Made by a program: the position numbers and the translations under genes. DNA of 64,000 nucleotides. It comes from Streptococcus porcinus (lineage in GTDB: Bacteria > Bacillota > Bacilli > Lactobacillales > Streptococcaceae). The notes beneath the pieces were generated by a model. It searched no databases. It saw nothing but the letters and a program-made list of their open reading frames with translations, and was not told where the DNA came from. How positions within the stretch are numbered: position 1 is the first letter of the stretch; the number at the start of each line of letters is the position of its first letter. This document shows, one piece after another, positions 1 through 8,100 of the stretch. The DNA lies in the NCBI RefSeq assembly GCF_900475415.1, contig NZ_LS483388.1, positions 1,474,001 to 1,538,000 of the forward strand, given 5' to 3'.

Positions 1-209
1 ATAAGGGCCATGCTGGCTAAACCGTAAAAACGATCTTTGATAATAGGTAGATTGATAATGGCATCATGACTTGTTACCATCAATATCAAGATAATTCCAG
101 ATAGATAAAAAAGCCCAACCATGACATAAAAGAAAACAGCTCTAATGAGTTCCAAAACAAGATAATTATTTTTATTCTTAAAGAACTGAAATTTACGAAA
201 AATAGGCAT
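1..209 (-). CDS. Small membrane protein of unknown function, 3' end outside window
   Basis: An open frame begins with ATG at 209 on the minus strand and runs without a stop to the left edge, so at least 69 residues are present and the C-terminus is missing. A good ribosome binding site (AGGGAG) sits 6-8 bases before the ATG. The protein starts MPIFRKFQFF, has a basic N-terminus, and then a strongly hydrophobic stretch at about residues 24-50 that looks like one transmembrane segment. I do not recognise the family. It lies downstream of metG in the same direction, but a hairpin terminator separates them, so it is probably transcribed on its own. Confidence 0.6.
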   Translation of the reverse strand, partial: MPIFRKFQFFKNKNNYLVLELIRAVFFYVMVGLFYLSGIILILMVTSHDAIINLPIIKDRFYGLASMAL

Positions 210-270
210 ACTCACTCCCTATAGTTTTTGCTTAGTCTACCGGCTTAAGGTTAAAGAATGCTTAAGAAAA

Positions 271-304
271 AACTATTTTCAACCATTGCTAGTTGGAAAT
301 AGTT
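271..304 (-). terminator. Terminator after metG (works in both directions)
   Basis: AACTATTTTCAAC at 271-283 pairs with GTTGGAAATAGTT at 292-304 (13 bp with one G-T pair), with an 8-base loop. Runs of A on the left and T on the right give a U-tract on either strand. It lies 16 bases past the metG stop. Confidence 0.8.
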
Positions 305-319
305 TTTTTGACTTGCAAC

Positions 320-2323
320 TTAACCAATCACCGACCCATTTGGAACTTGCGGATCAACTGTCAAGACAGTCAGACGATCACCATGCTCCGCTGATAAGAT
401 CATTCCTTGACTGACATACTTTTTCATCATTTTACGAGGTTTCAAATTAGCAACGATTTGCAATTTTTTCCCAACTAATTCTTGCTCGTTAGGATAAAAT
501 TTAGCGATGCCAGATAAAATTTGACGATCCTCTCCATCTCCTGCATCAAGACGGAAGCGTAGCAATTTATCCGAACCTTCGACCTTAGAAACTTCCTTGA
601 CTTCAGCTACGCGAATCTCAACAGCATCAAATGTTTCAAATTTAATTTCCTCTTTTTCCGCTTTGAGTTCAACGTTTTCAGGAATCCATTCTTTTTCCTG
701 AGGAAGCACAGAGCCGACTTCCATTTGTTCCTTGATGTAAGCAATTTCCTCTTCCATATCAAGGCGTGGGAAAATAGGTTGGCCTTTAGAAATAACTGTG
801 GTTTGAGCCGCAATACCAACTAATGAAAGATCCTCTAGGTCTGCTACCGCTTCTAAACCAAGTTGAGTCATGATAGCATTAGAGGTTTCCATCATGAATG
901 GTTGAATCAAGTGTGCAACTACGCGCAGACTTGCTGCCAAGTGAGCCATGACAGATGCTAGATCTTCTTTATTGCCATCTTCTTTAGCTAGTAACCAAGG
1001 AGCTGTTTCATCAATGTATTTATTAGCTCGAGAAATAATAGTCCAAACAGCTTCTAAAGCACGAGGATAGTCAACTGCTTCCATTTGCACATGGTATTCT
1101 TCAATTTGTGCAGCTACAATTGCTTCTAAATCAGCGTCAAAATCCGTCACACCTGCTTGGTAGGTTGGAATTTGACCACCAAAGTATTTGTTAATCATAG
1201 CAATGGTACGGTTTAGTAAATTACCCAAGTCGTTAGCAAGCTCATAGTTAATCCGTCCAACATAATCCTCGGGTGTGAACATACCATCAGAACCAACAGG
1301 TAAACTACGCATTAGGTAGTATCTAAGAGAATCTAACCCATAACGTTCAACCAACATTTCTGGATAGACAACATTGCCCTTAGATTTAGACATTTTACCA
1401 TCTTTCATGACAAACCAACCATGGGCGATCAAGCGTTCTGGCAATTTCATATCCAACATCATGAGGAGAATTGGCCAATAGATGGAATGGAAACGCAGGA
1501 TGTCCTTACCAACCATGTGGAAGACAGTACCATTCCAGAACTTGTCATAATCTTCATGCATTTCTTGAGCATAACCAAGGGCCGTTGCATAGTTAAGAAG
1601 CGCATCAATCCAGACATAAACCACATGTTTTGGATTTGATGGCACTTTGACTCCCCAGGTAAAAGTTGTCCGACTGACAGCTAAATCTTCCAAACCAGGT
1701 TCAATAAAGTTTTTAAGCATTTCATTCATCCGACCATTAGGCTGAATAAATTCAGGGTGTTCATTAAAGAAAGCTACTAACTTATCAGCATATTTACTCA
1801 GACGTAAAAAGTAAGACTCTTCTGATACCCACTCAACTTTGTGTCCAGAAGGAGCAATACCACCAATTACTTTACCGTTTTCATCTCGGAAAACTTCTTC
1901 TAATTGACTTTCAGTAAAGAATTCTTCATCTGATACAGAATACCACCCTGAATATTCTCCTAAATAAATATCATCTTGGGCTAATAATTTTTCAAAAACT
2001 TGAGCCACTACTTCTTCATGATAAGAATCTGTCGTGCGAATAAATTTATCATAAGAAATGTCCAGTAAAGACCAAAGTTTCTTAACATCTCTCGCCATAC
2101 CATCAACATATGCTTGTGGTGTTATTCCTGCTTCTTCTGCTTTAGTTTGAATTTTTTGACCGTGCTCATCAAGTCCTGTTAGATAAAAGACATCATGATG
2201 CATCAAACGCTTATAACGAGCTAAAACATCACAAGCAATAGTTGTATAGGCAGAACCAATATGTAATTTTCCTGATGGATAGTAAATAGGTGTTGTAATA
2301 TAAAATGGTTTTTTATCAGTCAT
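320..2323 (-). CDS. metG: Methionyl-tRNA synthetase
   Basis: Charges tRNA-Met with methionine in the cytoplasm (class I aminoacyl-tRNA synthetase). The N-terminal Rossmann catalytic domain carries the HIGH-type motif (KLHIGSAY, near residue 20) and the KMSKS loop ([10 protein letters not shown]). An anticodon-binding helical domain follows. The last ~110 residues form an EMAP/Trbp111-like tRNA-binding domain ([11 protein letters not shown] to the C-terminus), as in the long dimeric bacterial form. I chose the ATG at 2323 (MTDKKPFYI, 667 residues) because AAGGAAA lies just upstream and it matches the usual family length; the frame stays open 23 codons further upstream. There is no T-box specifier or T-box core in the leader. 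A TATAAT lies about 75 bases upstream. Confidence 0.97.
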   Translation of the reverse strand: MTDKKPFYITTPIYYPSGKLHIGSAYTTIACDVLARYKRLMHHDVFYLTGLDEHGQKIQTKAEEAGITPQAYVDGMARDVKKLWSLLDISYDKFIRTTDSYHEEVVAQVFEKLLAQDDIYLGEYSGWYSVSDEEFFTESQLEEVFRDENGKVIGGIAPSGHKVEWVSEESYFLRLSKYADKLVAFFNEHPEFIQPNGRMNEMLKNFIEPGLEDLAVSRTTFTWGVKVPSNPKHVVYVWIDALLNYATALGYAQEMHEDYDKFWNGTVFHMVGKDILRFHSIYWPILLMMLDMKLPERLIAHGWFVMKDGKMSKSKGNVVYPEMLVERYGLDSLRYYLMRSLPVGSDGMFTPEDYVGRINYELANDLGNLLNRTIAMINKYFGGQIPTYQAGVTDFDADLEAIVAAQIEEYHVQMEAVDYPRALEAVWTIISRANKYIDETAPWLLAKEDGNKEDLASVMAHLAASLRVVAHLIQPFMMETSNAIMTQLGLEAVADLEDLSLVGIAAQTTVISKGQPIFPRLDMEEEIAYIKEQMEVGSVLPQEKEWIPENVELKAEKEEIKFETFDAVEIRVAEVKEVSKVEGSDKLLRFRLDAGDGEDRQILSGIAKFYPNEQELVGKKLQIVANLKPRKMMKKYVSQGMILSAEHGDRLTVLTVDPQVPNGSVIG

Positions 2324-2448
2324 TTGATTTCCTTTCAAGGCTAATGAAACCTTATCAATTTCTTCTCTAACCGGTTTTAGCGACCTTCTCAAGAGATATT
2401 AATTTATTATAGCATATTCTAATTGGCAAAAAAACCAAGTCCAGGAAC

Positions 2449-3168
2449 TTATCTGCCAACAATTGGTTTGATTTTTCGTTGAATATAGAGATGCTCTGCT
2501 AAGAGTAAATAATTGACATAACTTAAAGGAAGCAACATGGCTATAAGTGCCAGCTCACCAAATTGATAAGATAAAAATGTTGAGCAAATAACTCCTAAAA
2601 TAAAAGTCATAATGATAATCAAAGTATTACGCCCAATAAGAATGAGCTCTTTATTTCCTTCATATAGCCCCTTAGTTAATATATAAGCTGCATTTTTAAT
2701 ATTGCCCGTCATCATGACATTGGCATAATTGGCTCCTCGTAAAGACTTAAAGGTGTCCACCTGGATTGATGCAAAAAAAGCCAGTGCAGCTACGGTTATA
2801 AATTGGCTTGTAAATGGCGTCACTAGACTTGTCACTAAGGCTATGGTAGTAAGCGTCGCACTAGCCAGTAAATGCCAATGCAGATGATGTTTGTTGGACC
2901 ATCTATGAGCAAAGTAAGCAAAACTCTGTCCCAACATAAAGAAGAAAATAGGTACTAAAAAATCCAAGGCCTGAAGGTAGTTTTTTTCGGCTATACGAAT
3001 AGCTAAATACATCACATTTCCAGTTTGAACACCTGCAAAGCGTCTTCCTTGAGTCATAAATGTGAAAGTATTAACATATCCACTGATAAAAGTCAAAGCT
3101 GAAGCACAGCGAATTCCTTCATAGACTTGGTGTCTTTTCCGTTTGTTTTTTCGTGATTGATTTGACAT
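2449..3168 (-). CDS. DUF1275 (YoaK-family) membrane protein
   Basis: A 239-residue polytopic membrane protein with about six hydrophobic segments. It has the family's features: an early conserved stretch (SGYVNTFTFM, RRFAGVQTGN) and a central TGNIKNAA-type motif. DUF1275/YoaK proteins are common in streptococci and lactobacilli; their substrate is unknown, and transport is only a guess. It starts with ATG after GGAAGGG. It is preceded by its own promoter (3315-3343) and a ~140-base leader holding a short upstream ORF and a terminator-like hairpin (see separate entries), so its expression may be conditional. It is not obviously co-transcribed with the 548-residue gene upstream, which has its own terminator. 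Confidence 0.8.
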   Translation of the reverse strand: MSNQSRKNKRKRHQVYEGIRCASALTFISGYVNTFTFMTQGRRFAGVQTGNVMYLAIRIAEKNYLQALDFLVPIFFFMLGQSFAYFAHRWSNKHHLHWHLLASATLTTIALVTSLVTPFTSQFITVAALAFFASIQVDTFKSLRGANYANVMMTGNIKNAAYILTKGLYEGNKELILIGRNTLIIIMTFILGVICSTFLSYQFGELALIAMLLPLSYVNYLLLAEHLYIQRKIKPIVGR

Positions 3169-3197
3169 TTTCCCTTCCGTTTCACAAATAACAAAAT

Positions 3198-3222
3198 AAA
3201 AATACTGTTAGCCAGTATTTTT
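3198..3222 (-). promoter_or_regulatory. Terminator-like hairpin in the DUF1275 leader (possible attenuator)
   Basis: AAAAATACT at 3198-3206 pairs perfectly with AGTATTTTT at 3214-3222 around a 7-base loop. Read on the minus strand the hairpin ends in a T-rich tract, about 30 bases before the DUF1275 start. The stop codon of the short ORF at 3208-3267 lies in its loop. Confidence 0.5.
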
Positions 3223-3267
3223 ACAAGTTTTGAATATGAGGCACTTTTCAGCCCAAATAGCTTTCAT
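3208..3267 (-). CDS. Possible 19-residue leader peptide upstream of the DUF1275 gene
   Basis: ATG at 3267 opens a 20-codon frame encoding MKAIWAEKCLIFKTCKNTG. It lies inside the leader predicted from the 3315-3343 promoter. The TAA stop (3208-3210) falls exactly in the loop of the 3198-3222 hairpin, so a ribosome on this ORF would melt that hairpin. The Shine-Dalgarno is poor (AAAGAAAG), and the ORF could be chance in AT-rich DNA. It is a candidate only, supported by position rather than by homology. Confidence 0.25.
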   Translation of the reverse strand: MKAIWAEKCLIFKTCKNTG

Positions 3268-3314
3268 AGTTCTTTCTTTAGATAAATACCGAAAGCTTTT
3301 ATAAGATTAAATTT

Positions 3315-3343
3315 AGTATAGCACAGCTAATTTTAGAAAACAA
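3315..3343 (-). promoter_or_regulatory. Promoter for the DUF1275 gene
   Basis: Minus strand TTGTTT (3338-3343), 17-base spacer, TATACT (3315-3320). It predicts a start near 3308 and a leader of about 140 bases. Confidence 0.6.
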
Positions 3344-3371
3344 TTAGCTTGAGGATAAATTTTCAGAAAAA

Positions 3372-3392
3372 GTGGATGAAAAATTCATCCAC
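3372..3392 (-). terminator. Terminator after the 548-residue membrane protein gene
   Basis: GTGGATGAA at 3372-3380 pairs perfectly with TTCATCCAC at 3384-3392 around AAA. On the minus strand it is followed by TTTTTCTG. It starts 12 bases past the gene's stop. Confidence 0.85.
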
Positions 3393-3403
3393 CTTGATTG
3401 CTA

Positions 3404-5050
3404 TTAGTTTTCGACAATCTTGAAGTTTTGCAAGAAGTTCTCTTCTCCCAACTCTGCTTTAAAGCGGTCTCCAACCTTAAGAAATGGAAGCTGATCTGAA
3501 CTTTCCCTACTTGCTTTTACTTTATAAATTTTTCCATCAGAAATCAAATAGTAAATACTTGTTCCTGAGACAATTTGACTTGCTACCTCTTGGACTTGGC
3601 CTTGAATTACTTTTACTTTCTTAGTCGAACTTCCTAGGGAAGTTAATCCGCTTGTATCTCGGTCTGTAAATTGGGCAATTAAGCTCGAAATATCGTTATT
3701 AACAGTTACTTGCTGATAATCTTCTGCATCTACTAAGGCATAAGATTTGACCAAACTAGCATCATCTTTCAGCGGAATAAGATAAAAGGCTTTATTATTC
3801 AATTTAACAAGTGTTGGCGCAGTTGCCTTATAGTTCTTTTCTTGAACTTCACCTTCTGCTGACTTCATGGCAGAAGTCTCTGTAGCCGATGCTAATCTGT
3901 AATTAGTAATTTGGCGTGTTCTCATATTAACTAGGATAAAGCCAAGGTTTGAGGAATCGGCTGTAGCAGAAGTAATTCCTGTATATAAATAGATATCTGA
4001 TCCTATTGTAATATAGTTGTAACTATCAGTTGTTTTTTTCACACCTGACTGGCTAAAAATGGTATTCCAATAACCATTTTGATAGGTATAATGATCATTT
4101 ACCCGTTTGATAACATTTTCAGCGGAGTAGACACGATCAACCCACTTAGGAATCTCTTTTAAACTATAGTAACGCGATTTTCCTGTCACAGCATCAAGAA
4201 TGATTGCACCATTTGGATCCATTGATGATAACCCAAATTTTGGAGCATAAGTGGTTGCAATATAGAAGGGATTTCCATCATCATCTACTTCAAAAGATGG
4301 ATCAGAAAAAATAGTAAATGGATGACTAAAACGTAAATGACGCATGGTGTCGCGGAACATGAATTCAGAATTTGAGTATTTCATCGGTTTTGATAATTTT
4401 ACTAGCTCAGCTTTACCAGTAGTTTGATTGACTTTGACATAGTAACTAATCCCCTCTTGACGATTTGTCACCCATTTCCAAAAACTTTTATATTCCAATG
4501 GGGATACTCGAAAAGGTTGCTTTCCAATAGTAATCTGACGGTATTCATCTGAAATACCAAATTGTGAAACTTTATCAATAGTTCCTAAATAGGTATCTCC
4601 AATTTTTTCTGCAGACTCTCTATCTAAGAGTGCTAAAGTTGAAATATCACTTTCTGGAAAATCTGTTTTGAAATCAGCATCTTTAACCTTAATCACCTTA
4701 GCATAACTCTTCGCCCGCAAAACTCTTGAGTTTAGCACTGATATCAAGGCCAACCCCATAGCGATAGCTAAGATAATAAGGATGAGCCAGCGCACAGTCC
4801 CTGAGAAGAAATTAAAATATCGAGTGACATCTTTAGCTTGATTTTGGGAATATTTCCTTTGAAATAGCTCTGTCAACCCTTTAGTAAGTGACATGACAAA
4901 AATATTAACAGCTAAAAGAAACAGAAGGAAAATAAGAAAGACCCAAAAATCGCCACTCAAGGGATTAATTGGAGGCAGTTTTACCCAGTAATAGACTACA
5001 ATGATTAGTAGAGAGAGTAACCCCGTTAAAGATTGAACCTGTTTTTTCAT
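3404..5050 (-). CDS. Membrane-anchored protein with large extracytoplasmic domain, unrecognised
   Basis: 548 residues. Three hydrophobic segments lie at the N-terminus (about residues 10-27, 33-56 and 88-108). They are followed by some 440 mostly polar residues with no further membrane segment, so most of the protein probably sits outside the membrane. I do not recognise a catalytic motif, lipobox, sortase signal or nucleotide-binding motif. Repeated short beta-rich stretches (for example FYIATTYAPK, NYITIGSDIYLY, AFYLIPLKDD) hint at a beta-propeller or beta-sandwich fold, but that is inference. It is a single-gene unit: the subtilase terminator lies upstream and its own terminator downstream. 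The start at 5050 has AGGAGAATGAG just ahead. A palindrome at 5074-5088 lies between its -10 and its start. Confidence 0.75.
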   Translation of the reverse strand: MKKQVQSLTGLLSLLIIVVYYWVKLPPINPLSGDFWVFLIFLLFLLAVNIFVMSLTKGLTELFQRKYSQNQAKDVTRYFNFFSGTVRWLILIILAIAMGLALISVLNSRVLRAKSYAKVIKVKDADFKTDFPESDISTLALLDRESAEKIGDTYLGTIDKVSQFGISDEYRQITIGKQPFRVSPLEYKSFWKWVTNRQEGISYYVKVNQTTGKAELVKLSKPMKYSNSEFMFRDTMRHLRFSHPFTIFSDPSFEVDDDGNPFYIATTYAPKFGLSSMDPNGAIILDAVTGKSRYYSLKEIPKWVDRVYSAENVIKRVNDHYTYQNGYWNTIFSQSGVKKTTDSYNYITIGSDIYLYTGITSATADSSNLGFILVNMRTRQITNYRLASATETSAMKSAEGEVQEKNYKATAPTLVKLNNKAFYLIPLKDDASLVKSYALVDAEDYQQVTVNNDISSLIAQFTDRDTSGLTSLGSSTKKVKVIQGQVQEVASQIVSGTSIYYLISDGKIYKVKASRESSDQLPFLKVGDRFKAELGEENFLQNFKIVEN

Positions 5051-5073
5051 CTCATTCTCCTAAATATTTTTTA

Positions 5074-5088
5074 ATGATAAACTATCAT
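5074..5088. promoter_or_regulatory. Operator-like palindrome ATGATA-N3-TATCAT
   Basis: A perfect 6/6 inverted repeat with a 3-base centre. It lies just downstream of an extended -10 (TGGTATAAT on the minus strand, -10 at 5096-5101) and upstream of the start at 5050, the position of a repressor site near +1. I cannot name the regulator. Confidence 0.4.
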
Positions 5089-5137
5089 GAATCTTATTAT
5101 ACCATACCTGCAGAAAGTTTACTGCATTAAGCAGTAT

Positions 5138-5165
5138 AAAAGACTGGCAATATGCCAGCCTTTTA
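5138..5165 (-). terminator. Terminator after the subtilase gene
   Basis: CTGGCA (5144-5149) pairs with TGCCAG (5153-5158). The stem can extend across one mismatch through AAAAG and CTTTT. Reading minus, TTTTAT follows. It lies about 25 bases past the gene's stop at 5187. Confidence 0.75.
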
Positions 5166-5186
5166 TAGACTATTTAGTTAAACTTT

Positions 5187-8100
5187 TTATTTTTCTTTCA
5201 TTTTTTTAGAAAGGCCTAACTTAGCCATCCAAAGAAGGATAATTCCCATCAGCATAGCTAGGAAAGATTGCTTATCTCCCGTTGTTGGTAGCTGCCAAGT
5301 TGTCCCATTAGCTTGCGAAGCTTTCTCCGTATTTTGACCTGCTTCTACCCTATTTTGAATAGTCGGCTTAGATACTTCATTTGGAAGCTCAAAATGTGTT
5401 CCACCAGTTACAAGAGATCTCTTAGACATGATTTGCAAATGCGTTTCAATAACGTCATTTTGAAGAGCCTTAATACTTGTAGTTCCACTTATTTGGTAGC
5501 CTTCTGGTAAAGTCACAATAATGTTATAATGACCGTCCCTAACGGAAGCCCCGTAGGCAGTTGGCACATATAATGATTGATCTAGATTTATAAGTTGACC
5601 ATTTTCTGATTGTAAGGAAACACTGCTTCCTTTTGGTAACAACTTATCAAAAATGACTCTAACCATTCCAGACTCAGATTTCCTTGTGATAAAGGCGTGA
5701 TGAACAAAGTCATTACTTTGACTTAATTCAAACGTAAATACTTTTGGAGAAATAAGTTCTGCTACATTTTGATCATAAGTTAATAATTCCAAACTATATT
5801 TGCCAAAAGGTAATATCAGCACTTGGGAGCGATCGTCATAATAAGTTAATTTATCAAGAGCTTGACCTTTTTCATCTCTCACTAGATAGGTAATAGGAAT
5901 TTTTGGTCTATCAACACTGTTATTATAAACTAAAGAAATATCTAGAATACCATGACCATCAGAAACACTTCTCATTGGCAACAAGCTTGAATAAACAATA
6001 TTACCAGCCTTATCCTCAACTAAATAATAAAAATCGGCTGCGGCTACACCTTCAATTTTAGGAATAGTATAGCTACCGTCCTCATTTCTAGGAATAAGGA
6101 CACGACGATCACTAATAGATACAATATCTTTACTTGTATCAATATCATATTTACGCCCATCTTTTTCTAACACATAGAAAACTTCTTCTCGAGCTATGCC
6201 AACATTGTTAGGTTCGAAGACTTTCCCTGGTTTAAAGAACTCCTTGTCACCGTCCTTACGGAAAATAGCTTTAGTAATAATAGGTTCCTCATGACTAACA
6301 AACACCTCATGCTCTTGCTTTATGAGTTGGCCTGAAGCATCACGGTAAGTGATAACGTAACGGTAAGCACCCGATAGAACTTTCTCACCTAACTGCGTTT
6401 GACCACTCCAGCTTGTTGTGCTTAAATCATCAATTGAAGCATTTTGAGGCGCTGTCCAAATAGCAGAGCTATTTACCTTATCATCCGCTCTATAGACACT
6501 TACACTTAGATCACGATAAACCTTACCTGGTAGCCCTCTAAAGGCGATGAAATCTCTATTACCTTTACCATTAGGTGACAGAATAATCTTAGCCTGATTA
6601 GCCTTAGCTAAACGACTAAGCGATCGATTACGATTAGTAATCATAATATCTGATTGATTAGTGATTAAGCCAGAATCACCATCAGTCATCACCAAATTAT
6701 CTTCTATGCTTTGATAATTACCATCTTTTAGCGGGATAGTGATAATATCGTCACCAATCTGATCTGGTAATTGTTGACCAAGTTTTGCAATGGCAGTATT
6801 ACCCGCAAAATCTTCTACCATATAATAAAAATCAGCTAATTTTGCCTTATCAAGCGGTAATATAAAGCCACCATTTTTCGATTTTTCTACAAAGACTTTA
6901 TTATCAGATACAGATACATACTTAAAGCCCTGGTTTATTGAAATAGTATATGGTTTGCCATCTTTTTCTTCTAAATAGAAAACACTTTCTCTAAGTATAC
7001 CCGATTGACCACGATCAGTAACATCAAGAACTTTGAATTCTCTTGTTTTTGGATTAAAACTACCAGATTTCAGTAAAGGTTTTGCACGGTCGACAATGAT
7101 GTCAAACACCATTTCTTGACGTTTTGCTCCGATGATATCTGGGTAATAAGAAACGACGTATTGATATTTGCCATCTGGTAAATCCTCACCACTTAAAGTT
7201 TTACCCGAAAAATCAGTTGACAATAAGGTTGTCGATTTAGGGAAACGAATATCACTGTTATAATTCTTATCACCATTATGTGGTTGACTTGTCCACAGTA
7301 GGTTCTGACGTTGCTGATCATCAGCACGATAAACACTTGCTTTTAGTCCCTTATATTTTCTTAAAAAGACACCTTTAAAGGCAACAAAATCTTGATTTTT
7401 ATCACTATTTGGAGAAATTGCAAGAACAACTTTCCCAGACTGGTTTTTTGTCAAGATAAACTTGCCATCTTTATTTCGATATGTTCCAAGAGTATGAAGA
7501 CCATTGTCAGAAATTGTTTTGGTTGAGACATTAGTATCTGCACCAATGGTCACTAAGCCTGTATAATGTTTTCCAACATATACCTCGTCAGGAGTTTCAG
7601 ATTCTTCAAAATAAAAACCTTTTTCTCCCTTAGCTTTTAAGTCATAAATAGAGTCCTCAATAACTGCTAAGTTTTGGAATTCTCCTTTAAAGCCAACAAA
7701 TGGAATATTTATCTTATCTTTCACTTGATTTTCAGCATTTTCAAAACGCACAAAACCTTCTAGGAAGTACCCATTAGGCATCTGTTCAGTAAGTGCTTTC
7801 GTAAACTCAGAAACATCTATAGAAATCGTAACAGACTGTCTCCCCTTAGCAGGAACTTCAATAATATGACCTTGATATGATTTCAAAAGTACTGAATTTA
7901 AGTCAAAACGACCGTCGACAATCTTATCTGTCATTAGATCCGTTACATAACGAAGCTTCTTAGCCTGATTGGAAATATTATGTACAGTTACTGTAAAGCT
8001 GATTTTCTCTCCAACATTCCCCAAAGAAACACTGCCATAATGATCATCACCAGTTATGTAAAGGCCACTTGTTATGGCCGCATCCACATTTATAATTCCA

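Noticed and set aside
2324-2450. metG leader as a T-box or SAM-type riboswitch.
   Set aside because: No T-box core sequence and no conserved SAM-aptamer blocks; the leader is too short and mostly unstructured.
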